From Lanius collurio (Eukaryota; Chordata; Aves; Passeriformes; Laniidae): a stretch of 64,000 bases of DNA. Each line of letters begins with the position of its first letter. The stretch's first letter is position 1. The notes under the pieces are model-generated. The model saw only the letters and a program-made list of their open reading frames with translations, was not told where the DNA came from and searched no databases. A program made the translations under genes and the position numbers. The DNA lies in contig JACBWW010000003.1 in assembly GCA_020086605.1 (NCBI GenBank), positions 9,581,613-9,645,612 of the forward strand, read 5' to 3'. Shown piece by piece: positions 1-15,929 of the stretch.

Positions 1-3253
<3,253 letters not shown>

Positions 3254-3747
3254 AAGAAGGCCAAATAGGAGACAGATCCATGAGCCAGAGCAAGGATTCA
3301 ATTGTTAATGACACCCTGAACTTGGCAGCACATGAAAATATTTTCAGTCACCCCGTCAGACTGTCACGGTAGAAGAATGATAACCTTCTAAACTCCAATA
3401 TTTGCTTTGAATATTGACTATTCCTTGGAACCTGCGCCTCTAATTAGTTTTAGACGACAGTGATCTTTAGGAGAAATGAAATTATCGACCTGAGCAATTT
3501 GTACCTGTGATTGTAAAGTCAATTTTGGATTTTATTGTTGGGATCATTGACTTTCTTATTCTTTTTAATTTTTCCTCTCTTTCATATTTTCCTCTTTTTC
3601 TTTCTCTTGTTGTTGTCCCAATGAAACAAATAACTCGGACCACAGAATCACTTTGTCAAAGGCTCACTCCAGAGCCAGAAGAATGGAGTGTTCAGCTCAA
3701 TGAGGTGTTCTTTCCATGCTTTATTTCTTTGTGTTGTATAGCCTTAA

Positions 3748-3801
3748 GGAAAAAAAGAAAAAAAAAAAAAAAGAAAAGAAAAAAAAAGAAAAAAAAAAAG
3801 A
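3748..3801. repeat. A-rich purine tract in the CBLN2 3' UTR
   Basis: An A-rich run with scattered single G residues, about 54 bp, purine-only on the + strand. It is not preceded by a recognisable retrocopy, so it is classed as low complexity. Confidence 0.9.
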
Positions 3802-4663
3802 ATGGCTTCAGTCTCAGTCCTGTATTTTTCTGGGGGAGGGGGATTCTGGACATTACTGTGTCAAGAAGTGCTTTATCCAGTGAAGCAAAATTTGCACGAT
3901 TGGAACCTTATTTGTGTTGTCTGTGTTTTTCATCAATTTTTTATTTTTCCTGATTTTTGTTTGTGTGTGCTAAAAATGTAAGCTAGATTGATCAATACGA
4001 CAAAACAAAGCACATATATACCCTGTAGCTCTAAGTAAGCTAACCAGTGAACAATTCTGTCTGCACTTTCCAGCTGATCTTTATAGACCTATTTAGAGAA
4101 AGAAAGAGAGAGAAAGAGCGAGAGAGCTACATGATCCTACAATTACAATCTGGAAACTATAAAGGAACTGACATTTCTGAATAGTCCTGACATTTCTAGA
4201 AGCAACAGTGGAGGCTTTGAATATCTTCTCTGACCATACCCTAAAATATATCCTTTCTTTGCATTACCATATTTTGGGTGCTTTTATCTGATAATTATTC
4301 GATATATTTGTCCAGTAATGCTTGAGTACATGTTTTGGGAGCACAGAGAGATGGTGGAGCAAACTCTTCCTCTTCCATATTAAATAAAACCATCTCCACT
4401 TGAGCTGTCCATGGCAAGTACCAGAGGAATAGACACATCTTTGACAGCCTTGGGGAGAGGGACCTCAGAGGATCAGCAAATGCTCCAGAAGTTGGCACAG
4501 GTGCCATGCATGTATTAGCTGCGTGTGCTCTTCCCAACACAAATGGCATCACAGTTCTAGGGATGGAATGACATCGATATTCAAGCTTGAGAAAATTATT
4601 ATCCCGATCAACAAGCGGTAAAATATCAGGCCAATGCCAGTTGTATCTTTTTGTCTAATTCTC

Positions 4664-4669
4664 AATAAA
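4664..4669 (+). terminator. Candidate CBLN2 poly(A) signal AATAAA
   Basis: A canonical AATAAA, followed within about 10-60 bases by T- and GT-rich sequence of the kind that acts as a downstream element. An earlier AATAAA at 4383-4388 lacks such a downstream element. The choice is provisional without transcript data. Confidence 0.45.
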
Positions 4670-4690
4670 CAGATCTTGTTTCTTGAATTT

Positions 4691-6030
4691 TTTATGTTTC
4701 ATTTTTTGGTTTCCTTGGTTTTTTGTTTTTTTTTTTTAAGAGTAGTGTACCTCACAGTATGCTGAGGAGAATTTTGTTAGAGGAGATCCAGAATGAATGT
4801 TTATTTCATAGAATTTTTGACTTTATTTATTTAATTTTAAATATTTCATTTTGCTACTAAACCCCCAAGGGTAGATGTGCAAAAGAATTTATTTTTGTCA
4901 AATACACTCCTCTGCCTCAAGCAAATATAACACAAAGGCATTTGCAGGAAATTGGTGGTAACTACATTGTATTTCAAAATTATGGTGGACATGTCATTTT
5001 CATTGTAAATTTATCATTAAAGGGACAAAATTAAAGTCATATATTCTTAAAAAAACTTTATCTGTGTTGCTTATATACCTCAGATGATTAAAACATAAGC
5101 CAATTTAATATTTAATATTTTTGTGCATTTCTCCATTGATGTTGTTTGTTTGTTTTGCTGTTTCACTTTGCCAGTTACTGAATGAATTGTTTTCAGGTTG
5201 TTGGTTTTTTTAATGGGTTGCATTTTCTAGTTTCCCTTTGTGCTTTGGCATGACTGCAATGTTACTAGCTGCAAAATATCACAGGGCTACATTTAAGTAC
5301 ATGAAATACAACCTGAGTCAGCAGCAACCTTTTTCTATTAAAATACAATAAATACAGTTGTCTTAATGGTAGACATTGTAAAACTACTTTTTGCATTTAC
5401 AACTCAATCATGTCACTCAAGGAAACAGAAACTGATGTGGGTTCAAGGTCCCAAGTTTTTAGTTTCTACTATATTTTTAATTTAAAATAAAAATCCTCAG
5501 TAAAAATAATTTAAAATAATCATTACTCAGTATTATTTTAAAATTTTGCCTACCAAAATCACATTCAATGTTCCCATTTATTTCAATTCACTTGGCTTGA
5601 ATAAGGCAATGACATCTTACTTCTGGCTCTCTCTTAAGCTAAATGAGGCCAAGGACAATGTTTTCCTTGGAACTTATCTTGAAAGTTTCTTATGCCATTG
5701 AAGCTGCATAATCTGAATATCTCACTTCATGTATTCAAGCTCAGTAATCTTGACCATGCTTCTTTTATAAACATGTTTATGTGATAACCAATCTTCTGAG
5801 TTTAAAGAACTCATCTCATATAATGCCTCTTTGCTGCTCTTATGTCCTTCATGCTAAGCTTTAGAGTTAGGACTCTTATATAAACAGTTAAATAGAAAAT
5901 GTGGAGTAAATTCTTATTGTACATAAATTACGATCATGATCCCTTTTTTTCTTTTGTATTCTTTGCAATATTTATTCCCTTTTCCCTTTTAATTTTGCAT
6001 CTGGGTTTGAGAACATTCAATCTACTTACT
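4691..6030. other. Intergenic, AT-rich, nothing recognised
   Basis: AT-rich DNA with scattered AATAAA hexamers that could serve longer CBLN2 3' ends. I see no exon, RNA gene or repeat that I can name. Confidence 0.6.
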
Positions 6031-6259
6031 TTTGGAAATAGTAGAAATTTTGATATAATCATAAGGTGTGGATATCATGATATATTTTATGTTGGAGAGG
6101 AAAGAATGTACAACCACAGCATTGTAGATTGCAGGAAATATTATGTGAAGACAGTTAAAGGAGCATCCCAATACATCAAGAGTAGGTAGAAATGAATTTA
6201 CGTAAATAAATTGATCTGGTAACATTCAGAGTTGGTGTAAATTTAGTGTTGAGGGGCAC
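6031..6259 (-). repeat. Left arm of a ~230-bp inverted repeat pair
   Basis: The reverse complement of this stretch aligns with 7645-7880 over its whole length at roughly 75-80% identity with a few small gaps. Shared anchors include TTTACACCAACTCTGA, GATCAATTTATTTAC and CAATCTACAATG. Similarity stops at both ends. It may be the terminal repeat of an old DNA transposon, or one of two copies of an unnamed repeat in opposite orientation. Confidence 0.8.
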
Positions 6260-7644
6260 CATGAGAGTTAGGAAGTGTAAAACACATGGTAGTGAAGCAG
6301 GCCTGTGGCACCATAATGACTCTGGTTCCTGTGGGAACAGTAGCACAAGGCTCCTTCCAACATCTTTCAAGATTTCTCACAGCTTGTATAACAGTCGTAA
6401 GATATTCCTATGAAACTGCTGTCTGTTTGACTGCTTCCCTTCCAGGGAACAATCTGTACCCTGTTGTTTCTGGTGTTCACTGTTTTAGTGTTTCTTCAGC
6501 CTACTTACGGCAAGGCAGAAGCCAGGAGCTGTATTGGGAATGATAAATTCTTGTCATACATGTCATTGCCTTCCTCTGAGTTTTACATCCATTGTTTGAA
6601 CACCGTCTTGCCAGAGAGCCTGTGTGCTCTCACCTTGCCCTGAGACAGTGGGTGTGATGGATGTGTGGTGGAGCTCATTACTGGTCAGCATCTTGCAAGC
6701 TGGATCTGTGGGAGGAGGAGAGAGACAAGGCATGAAACTAAGGAGTGTTTAGAAGTTACATTGTGTTTGTCAGCAGTGACTTTTTTAACTTTTAAAAAGA
6801 ACATTTTGTTTTTATTGACCAAATTTGTTTCTTGGACAATCTGTCAAAGTAGAAGATAAGTTAAAAGGGCTTATTTACTGATGGAGTTATTCAGAAATAG
6901 TTGAAGGTGGTTTCATGTCCTTGTAATGTGACATTGGTTTCTGGAATAGGCAGAGTCACAGGTAGCATTGTTTAAAAATAGATCTTATAATTAATAGTCT
7001 GCTTCGATCTAGGATAACTTTCTAGTGTTAACGACCACTCAAAAATCAGTGTCATTAATAAAATTCATTTTCATGGGTAATGACTTGCCATTAAGCAGTT
7101 ATACATAACTAGAGAAATATAATCAATTCACCTCTTTTAATATGTTGCTGAAAGGCCAAGGAATGTCTTTGAGTCATTGCATAGTTTCTAGATTTGGAAC
7201 CACTCACTGTCTTGATCAATTGGTCCAGGATGATGTATGGTGAGGAGTCATGCCTATTTTTAATCATGGTGGTAAATCATGATCCATTGTAAAATACACA
7301 TTTTCTTAGTGGAGTGGCTGCTTTTATTTGACGTGATTTCACCTGTCAGAATGCTAAAACTGAACATTATGATTTCTGGCTACCTGTTAATTAAATCACA
7401 TTTGGAGTTTATAAACTCCTGTGAATTTTTTTGATATCCATCACAAGTGTAGTTAGACACAGACTAGGTGGCAGGGCAGAAGATAGACAAACATTTAGAT
7501 CAGCTGATTATATAATCAAGTATCAGTAAAATTCAAGTGTTCTATAGTGTAATAAATATATTGTAGTTTCATCTAAGAGGCTGATCTTGCTTGTTTCACT
7601 CACTTCAGTAAAGTCCATTCCTCTTATGCATGGGCTTTACTTGA
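6260..7644. other. Spacer between inverted repeat arms
   Basis: 1385 bp of unremarkable AT-rich sequence with no transposase-like reading frame. If the arms are terminal repeats, this would be the body of a 1.85-kb non-autonomous or decayed element. Confidence 0.5.
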
Positions 7645-7880
7645 GTGCCTCTTAACATTAAATTTACACCAACTCTGACTGTTATCCGATCAATTTATTT
7701 ACATAAATTACTTTGTATAAGCCTACTCTTACTGTGCTGGGAAGCTTCTTTAATTGTTCTCATATCGTAGTCCCTGTTGCAATCTACAATGTTGCTGTTG
7801 TACATGTTCCCACTCTAACAAAAAATATATCAGGATACCTGCACCTTGTAATTATACCAAAATGTCTACGGTTTCCAAAA
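7645..7880 (+). repeat. Right arm of the ~230-bp inverted repeat pair
   Basis: Partner of 6031-6259 in opposite orientation. The outermost bases of both arms read TTTTGGAAA going inward, but no clear target-site duplication flanks the pair, so boundaries and class stay open. Confidence 0.8.
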
Positions 7881-10800
7881 CATGTGAGAGAAGCCTATGA
7901 AAAACATCAGTTATATCGAGCTTGAATTGAATGGTTTTAGTGTGGTCATGATCTATTGTTACGTTTATTTAAAAATCAGTGACAGTAACCAGTGCAAACC
8001 CTTAGTTAACACAACTGTTCTTGAGTGTTGAGGTATTTCAACACTAATCATACTTCTGATAATATAAGTAAAAGTCAACAAATATATTTTGAATGCATGT
8101 TTTTTTGATCCCTAAACCAGTCATGTCTATAGTCTTATCCAATATAATCATGATCTACCTTTTCTTATTTTCTATTATCAATAAAATCTAAAGACCACTA
8201 ATTGTACTTTATGCTATTTGAGTGCCATAATGAAAATACACTTCACATAAAAAGTATATCTAAAATGTCCTGCTTCTTAGGTTATATAGCTTAACCTATT
8301 TAGTGAATGCTCTCTGCTATTCATCAGCATAATAAAGTTACCTAACTTGCTGGTTCTGTGCAGATCACACACAACAGATGGTATCAATAATGGCATAGCA
8401 AAATATAGAGAAGCAAATAATGAGTACAAAATCTGCACCAAAAAAAAAAAAAAGTCTGCATCAACAGAAATCCAGATCTTAATGACAAGTGCTCCAAAAC
8501 TCAGAAAATATCCAAGTTAAGCTATCAAAATAGTCTTTCTGACTGATATTACTTCCATTGTAATAATATGGTGTTATTTTTGCTATAGGAATCTAGATTT
8601 TTTTTTTTTTTGTGAGATCAGCTGTATTAAAAGACTCTTGCTCAGCACATTGGTATATTCAATGCTATATATTCAACCAAAACTTAAGTTCATCAATTAG
8701 TAATTAGTAGCTATCATGAGACATTCTCATTTCTTCTGATACATTTAAATTAATTGAAACTAATTCTTTAAAATGCTTTTAGTTCTCAGTCTGTTTATAT
8801 ACACAAAAGTGCACACACATATCTATGTACATATGCATATAAAACACATTTTTAGCTAGGAATGGATTGAGAGAGCTATTTCTTTTGTATGCAGTTTGAC
8901 CTTCTTTTCTCTGAAACATTGTCACAACAAATTCATTTTTTATTTTATTTGTTGTCATTCTAATCCTAAAAGTATTTATTTTTGCTTACACCTAAGAGTA
9001 CACAGAGTAGTAGCGAATAGAAGTACACATTTCAATGTCTGAGGCCTGCCATAGTTTAGATAATATTAAAGTGAAAAATGCAGTTATATAATAAAAGACT
9101 TAATTACCTCAAGTTCTGTAGAAAGCCTTTGTTATGAGTAAAACTGCAGTACTGTGTGGAAATTGCCTCAAAAAACATACAGGGAGACCACAGCTGCAGG
9201 TTCAGCTTGTCCTTCTATTGACACAAGATGGGAAACCTTTGATACACCTTATAACTGAAATCTAACATGTCCCTATACGTAATTTACCAACAATAATCCT
9301 TATATGCCTACTTAATTTTGATTGTATTAATTTTCCTCTAGGGAAAGGAAATATGTATTGTCACATATTAGAACTAAGAATACAGAGATAAAGTGGATAA
9401 AGGGTTTTCCAACTTTTTTCACTAGGAGGAATAACTTAGCCCAGAACATATGTTGCTCCTAATGTCTTTTGTGAAAATGAAAATATGGAAGAAATTATTT
9501 AAAAAGGAATCTTTCAAGTTCTTATTTATTGTTACCAACAGCAGAATTTTCTCAGCCCTGTTTGTAATAGTATGACTGGGAGTATTTTAGGATGGAGTTT
9601 AGATAGACATAGCTAGAATTTCTAAGAGCTGGCTTCTTCCCTGTCCAAAATTTTCAGTAGAGCCATGTGCTCCCATAAAAGTTACAATCTCTCTAGATGA
9701 AACTGTCCTTTAACCCTGACTGTCAAGTAAATCCAGTCTTACCTAATTATTTCACCCGGGTAAGGAAAGCATCCATTATTCTACTTCTTTGCAACGGCTG
9801 TATTGTTTTCTTATTTCACATGAACAGTGCTAAAAATATCCAGAGAAAATAAGATTCCCACTACATTTGCCTCCCTAAGACATGTTAATTTCTCTTCTCT
9901 TGCCCTCTGTTACCCTTTCATGCATATTTGAAAAGCTTCTGATGTTGAATTTTTTGAGCACTTCTTAAAATAATGCTTTTCCAGCTGTGTGAAGACTTGT
10001 TCATACAAAATGATGACAGCTTTAGTTGACTGCTCACAAATTATCCAATCCATCTGTTCTGCAGCCAGAACTCTTGAATAGAAGAACCCAATAGGATTGA
10101 GAAAAAATACAACTATAAATAAACAAATAAATAGTGGGGGATATGTATATGAACTTCTGATTTTTGGTTAATATTTTAATTCCATTCAGTCTATTCTCTC
10201 TGAGAGAATGATTTGTGCAAACAAGTGACTTGGTACCTCTCTTTTTAAAAAAGATCCAGGGATATTGGGAATCTTCCCTTTTTATAGCCTGTTTGAAAAT
10301 TATAGGCCCTCTTGTATAGGTGTTGCGACACTAGTTAAAAATAACAAATGAGATTTTCAAGTCACTGTGTGATCCTTTGACACAAACACCTTGTGACAAA
10401 GAACAGTCTGTAGGAAGGGAAGACACCCTCCTAAAAAACCAGAAGAGTTGCAATTATTCTTTGCACAAGTACAAGCCTCAAAAGCATACGGGGGCACATA
10501 TGCACGTACATGGGTGAACCATGGCTATAAGTGACAGGCATTTGTAAGCAAAACACTTTCCCAGACTTCTAACTTTGATGCAAGTAAAAAAATTACATTA
10601 AAATATATATGCAATTTAGATGGGATTAAAGATGCCCATGCAATTAGTGATTGTACCAAACTTCATTAAGGACAGTGGCTCTGTGCAGATACATTATACA
10701 GTGTATTCCACTCAAGCATGGAATGCTGCATATATAACAAAAATCTAAGCTGTTCCAGAGAAAATTTTTTAAAATTATCTTTACAGAGCTATGTAAGTCA

Positions 10801-11194
10801 GGGATCATATTGCAGTTAGCACAAATCAGATGACTGGACATGTTATAAAAAGTGAGATAAATGTTTCATAAACATTTTTTTATATTTCCCTTACTCTCAG
10901 TCAAGAAGTAGCTTACTTCCCAAAACCAAAAATGGAATCCACATGCACTATAAAGCATGATTAAATTTTTACCAAGAGTAAAAAGAGCCTTGCATATTTG
11001 CTGCCATGTTCCCATCCTCTCTAAGGCATTTGCCTGTTACTCTCTTTTTATGTGTGCACTATTTTTTTTCAGAGCTTCATAGGTTATGTTTAAATTAAAT
11101 AATTGAAAATTGATTTCCAAGTGCACTTTAACATGTTAAACCTATAACACACCGGCCTGCTTACCGTACCACTGTTTACTAGATTTCCTAAAAA
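7881..11194. other. Intergenic, nothing recognised
   Basis: AT-rich sequence with short homopolymers (A14 at 8440-8453, T run near 8598-8611). No exon, RNA gene or named repeat is evident on either strand. Confidence 0.6.
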
Positions 11195-11200
11195 TAAGGC
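11195..11200. repeat. Target-site duplication TAAGGC (left)
   Basis: Exact copy of 11815-11820, on the other side of the LTR. Confidence 0.8.
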
Positions 11201-11814
11201 TGTTTTGGGTCTGTCTGAGATGGAGTTCATTTCCTCATAGCAGCCCTCACAGTGCAGTGCTTTGCATTGATATCTGGAAAGATGTTGATAACACACCAGT
11301 GTTTTGGCTACTGCTCGGCAGCACTGGCACTGCATCAGCTCTCTCTCCAACATTCTGCCCCACCAGCAGAAGGCTGGGGTTGGGCAAGATCTCGGGAGAA
11401 GACACAACCAGGACAGCTGACCCAAACTGACTAAAGGGATATTTCAAAGCATGTAACATCAGCTCAGATATAAAAGGAAAAAGAAAAAAAAAAAAAAGAA
11501 AAAGAGGAGTAATAAAAGGACATTTGTTATTTGCAACATTTGGCTTCCAGAGTAACTCCTGGGCATGCTGAAGATCTGTTCCTGGGAAGTGACTGGACAT
11601 TGCTTGCTGATGCGAAGTAGAGAATAAACTCTTTGTTGTTGTTTTTTTTTTCTTGTGCATACACAGCCTTTTGCTTTTGCTTTAGTAAATGACCTTATCT
11701 CAACTTGTGAGGTTTTCTTCCACCTCATTTTCTCTCCCCTGACCACCTGAGAAGAGAGAGTAATAGAGTGGCTTAGTGGGCAACCTGGCATCCAGCCAAG
11801 GCCAACCCACCATG
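11201..11814 (+). mobile_element. Solo LTR of an avian endogenous retrovirus
   Basis: A 614-bp LTR starting TGTTTTGGG. It carries the internal blocks characteristic of a common bird LTR family (GATGGAGTTCATTTCCTC, CCCCACCAGC, GGACAGCTGACCCAAACTGA), a TATA box TATAAAAG at 11469-11476 and an AATAAA at 11623-11628, all in the + orientation. A perfect 6-bp target duplication, TAAGGC, flanks it at 11195-11200 and 11815-11820. Six-base duplications fit a class II (ERVK-like) element. The expected terminal CA is mutated. No internal retroviral region adjoins it, so it is a recombined solo LTR. Confidence 0.85.
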
Positions 11815-11820
11815 TAAGGC
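11815..11820. repeat. Target-site duplication TAAGGC (right)
   Basis: Exact copy of 11195-11200. It fixes the right end of the LTR at 11814. Confidence 0.8.
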
Positions 11821-12549
11821 TTAAAGTGTCCACATCAGAAAGAGCCAGGCTCAGGACATCTGTTGGATATAGGCTGTACTCTATCCATGCCCACAGCAGC
11901 CAGGTTCAATGAAAGAACACTTCAGACAACATTTAAGTCACATGGCCAAGTACAGATTCAGTATCTTGACAGTACTTTATTGCTGGAACAAAGATTATAA
12001 ATCAGTGTATGCTTTCTTATGAACGGTAGATGTGGTGAATGAATCTGGACTGGAAAAGAAGTTCCCAGCTGTATATAATGCCACAGTAGAATAGATTTAA
12101 TGACCTGTTAAAAAAAAAACTCCCTAGGGTCTATAGAATTTCCTCTATTAGACTTGCTCCCCAGTGTTGCTGTTTTTCCTGCACTGGGAAACCAAAACCG
12201 GGCCAGAGACTCTATGTGGGGTCACAAATACCAAAAATAGAGTATCTTGATGTGCTGGCTATGCTCTTGCTAATATATCCCACTATTCAATAAACATTTA
12301 CTGCTGCAAAGCTGCTCTGTTGACAAGTGTTCAACATTTTTATCCCAAAATATCTTTTTCTTTTTTTTCTTTCTTTTTGCAAAACATTTCTATCCCATGG
12401 GCCCCAGAAATACTGCCACACATGGCTATTTCATTTCAGCTTTAGGAATTTCTATTTGTTTTTGTTGAACTTCCTGAATTTCTGTAAGTCCCAGTCAGTT
12501 AAATCCTCACTGCGCAGCAACCCTGTTGTTAGACATGTTATCTTCTTCC
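11821..12549. other. Intergenic, nothing recognised
   Basis: No exon or nameable repeat. Mixed composition, with an A10 run near 12110. Confidence 0.5.
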
Positions 12550-13560
12550 TCTACATTTGGTTTCTTCCACAGACTTGAGGAGAGTGTGTTTTTGTCTGTC
12601 ATCCAGGTAGCTAGTGAAGATATAAAATGGTAACAGCCCTGGTACTTGCCTGTGAGGAAAGCCTCTAGTAACCATCTGGCAAGTGAATTTCAAACTGCAA
12701 CACATCACCCTTTGATTCTCATAATCCAACCAGTTTTCCATGCATCCCATAGTCCAATCAGTTTTACAAGCATCTTGTAGTCTATGCATCCAGTTCATAC
12801 CTCTTTAGGTTGGCTACAAAAATACTATTGTAAGTCATGTTAAAAATCATGATAAAGTCAAGGCAAATAACATGCCCTGATGACCAGTTCATTTATCGGA
12901 GAGAGAAATCAATAAGGTGTTATTTTACTTTTGTAAATCCATTATGGTTTTTCCCAATTATCCTATCATTCATGTGCCTATGAATGACTTCTATATGCAG
13001 ATTTCTCCATAGTCTTCCAGGAGACTGCAGTGAGGCTAACCAGCCCCTAATGTACCAAATTTTCTTTCTCGCTCTTTGAATAATGATGTGACCCTTTCCA
13101 TTCTCTAGTCACAAAGGCCCTCTCTGGATCTCCCTGATTTTGAAAGATGATTTCGGTTAAGGTTCCTCGCCAACATCAGATTTATTTCATGTGGTCTCAT
13201 GAACTGTTGTAAAACCAATTTATTCTCTCAATAGACCATTAACTAATCTTTTCCTACCATAGGCAGTACCTCAGTCTTCCAGGCTCTCCTGAAAAGCCAA
13301 AGGGCAGACCTTATCAGTAAAAGGCCTTGTCAAACAAAGCTTTGATCACTGTAAGTCCTTATCACAAGACTCTTCTAGTTTTTCCATCGGTATACCTCAG
13401 AGGTCTTTATTTATGCCATTCACATTCCCTGCCAGTTTCAATTGCAGCAGAGTTTTAGAATTCCTAATTCCATGTCAAATCAATATTTTTAATCTTTTTC
13501 CTGATTGCCAGGCTGCTTTCATTCAGCTAAAGAACACTACAGCTTATTTTACCCCTTGAT
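12550..13560 (-). mobile_element. Old, degenerate CR1 LINE fragment (reverse-transcriptase region)
   Basis: Read on the minus strand, this matches the part of avian CR1 that encodes reverse transcriptase. On the + strand the familiar antisense blocks are still visible: GTCATCCAGGTAGCTAGTGA near 12598, a TCTTCCAGGAGACTGCAGTG/AGGCTAACCAGC block near 13012, and AGGGCAGACCTTATCAGTAA near 13301. Many stops and indels show it is ancient. Similarity may continue weakly to about 13900, but I cannot place that end. Confidence 0.7.
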
Positions 13561-15929
13561 CAGGGGTTCTTGTAACAGAAACCCATCACAACATCTTCCT
13601 CACTAGCCTCCTTTTGATCCCAACCTGTAAACCTCCAGCTTGCTTGTGAACCATTTCATGGCAAAGCTCCACACATTCAAGCTGCTCTTTTGTATAGCGC
13701 ACAGTTTGTCTTCCTGTCATTCCAACTTGTGCTTCTTAAAGAACCTGTTCCCACCCATTGCACTGTTTCAGCAATGTGAGTTATCCCACCATGTTTCTGT
13801 TACTCTACAACTGCTCACAACTTCTAACTCCTCTGTTTTGTTTTTTTCCTCATACTGGAGAAATTATGTCTAGGCACTTTGGATATGTTCCCAGTATTGA
13901 TGTTTTTTAGGGAATGTAGAAGAACTTTTTTTATTGTGCTGTCTCCCAGAATTCTTGCTCCCTATTATGCCATTTCTCTTGGGTTTGGTCTTTATCTTGA
14001 AAAATCATGCATTAAGGCTTTGTCATTTTGCAAGCAAGCTTGATTGCAAAAATGCTCTTGTCCCACTTCATCAGGTGGAGACAACTGTTCCTTATTCCTT
14101 CGAGATGGTCCAGTGGTCACAGGCACACGAACCTTGTGTGAGATCTGAGCCACAAAGGCAGGTGTACTTTGGATTCTACCTGAGCCTTTCCCCTTCTCTG
14201 AAAACATCACTCAAACTTTTTAGGGTCACCCTCTCTTGAAATGCTTTGTTTTCCCCTGTCTATCAGTACTCACATGGGCACGTAGCCAGGGTTTATAATC
14301 TAGGGGTTGGCTGAGTCTCTGCTATATTTCTACAAAATCCTGGATCCAGAATGCACTTGAAAGCCACTTAGAAACAAGCATTAGGTGAAGAGACAAGGAT
14401 ATAGAGCTGGCATCCCCAGTACTAATTCTTTGAGGCCTGTTGAGGGGAGAGAAATATTTATGATTATGCTGTCTGACAGTTGGACAGTATCTCAGTGCTT
14501 CAGCACCAACTAATCTGACAATAGAAACAATAATGTGCTTTTTTCACTGATATTTTTACCATCATGAATCTTTCTTGCACCTTAAAGTCAGGAGATTGTG
14601 AAGAAATAGGAATAACCATATGACAGGAGAGAAAAGAAATTATATGAAATGACAAATTGAAGAACATGGGAGGCAAGAAAACAGAACTGAATGAAAGCAG
14701 AGATCCTTTTGGAAGGTGCTGTTAAGGCTGAAAATGATTTAGTATAATAATAGATAGGGCATGAAGGATAGAAATTAGTTGTAAAATGTGGGACAGGTCT
14801 TGAAATACTGGAACATGAGTCAGAGACTAGACTTTTGTCCAAAGTGGAAAAGAAGGATTTACAGAATGAGAGACTTGAGGCAAAAGTTATAACAAAATTA
14901 GGAGGAAGAGAAAAAGAAAAGATATCCAGAGAGAACAAGGCAACAAATAAATGTTTTTTTTGGGCCTGTAATGCCTCTGGTCAGACTACAGTAAGAAGCA
15001 GGTATAGAGAAAGAGAGGGAAAGAAGCTGTGAAATCACAGAATATAAAAACTACCTGGTAAGACTGGAGAAACATAGAGATGTAAAATACAGTCTGATGT
15101 ACAGTGGAGGCCAATGGCAAAAGGGACATAGCTTCTACAGATGGCTTCCAAGTTGGGAGAAAAAAAAGAAATTCAGAAAATAAAGGTGAAAGATGTGAGG
15201 TATTGCATGTTTATCTCAAAAATGCATGGACTGGACAGAATTCTGAGCACTTCCTTATTTTTCTTTTCTTGTTTCTATTTATTTCAAAGGCTTTTGTACC
15301 CACTTGTTTTTTATCTAACAGCCTTTCCATTCATGCTAGTTTCTCTCATTCTCTGCAAATGACTCACCAGTCCTACCAACTACTGAAAATATATCCAGCA
15401 TGAGCAATTCCCTTCTAACAATGCCAGTGGCAAGAGAACATTGCTTCCTAAGAAGTTTCTTTCCCTGACCCATCAAAAGATGTCATCCAAGTTGTTTTGG
15501 GCCACCTAGAGTGCCTCTTTTCTCTTGTTTCTCTATGATATGCTCTACACCTCCTTGTAAGACATTGCTCTTCTTTGAGAGATAGTCATTCTGTGTTGCA
15601 GCTTGTCCAGACCTGGCCAAGGGCAGGGATCCATCTGGCTAGCTGTAGTTCTTTTGGCTTCCAAAGGCTGACTGAAAACAATGGAAAAATAAATTATGTA
15701 TATTTTGATTTTATACTTTTTTCACCTGTAGATTTAGTTGGAATACTTTACTTTTCAATTTGAGGTGAGGGGGCATATGAAAGAATGAGTGGATCTTTAA
15801 ACACTTTTTCATAGTTTTTTTGGGTGGTTTACAACTTTTTGAGTTATAATCTGTGAATCTGGTAGTCAGAAAACACAGTGAATATAAACACTTCCAAAGG
15901 AAGATGGGTTTACTAGAAGCCATCCTAAC
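13561..15929. other. Intergenic, possibly including the weak end of the CR1 copy
   Basis: 13561-13900 may be further CR1 sequence too decayed to call. 14580-15200 is purine-rich on the + strand. No gene is evident. Confidence 0.5.

Larger units (their letters stand above)
3254..4690 (+). other. CBLN2: Probable CBLN2 3' UTR
   Basis: No coding potential follows the stop. The region contains an A/G tract at 3748-3801, a purine repeat near 4095-4130 and a candidate poly(A) signal near its end. The 3' boundary is inferred from that signal. Later AATAAA hexamers (for example 5347-5352 and 5486-5491) would allow a longer UTR. Confidence 0.5.

Noticed and set aside
3748..3801. A-rich tract as the poly(A) tail of a processed pseudogene
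   Set aside because: The preceding sequence is the continuous CBLN2 3' UTR, with no retrocopied gene or target duplication.
11247..11833. Minus-strand frames of 111-137 codons
   Set aside because: They are antisense to the + strand LTR at 11201-11814 and have no gene-like content.
13934..14239. 101-codon + frame
   Set aside because: No recognisable domain. It may overlap the decayed end of an antisense CR1 copy.
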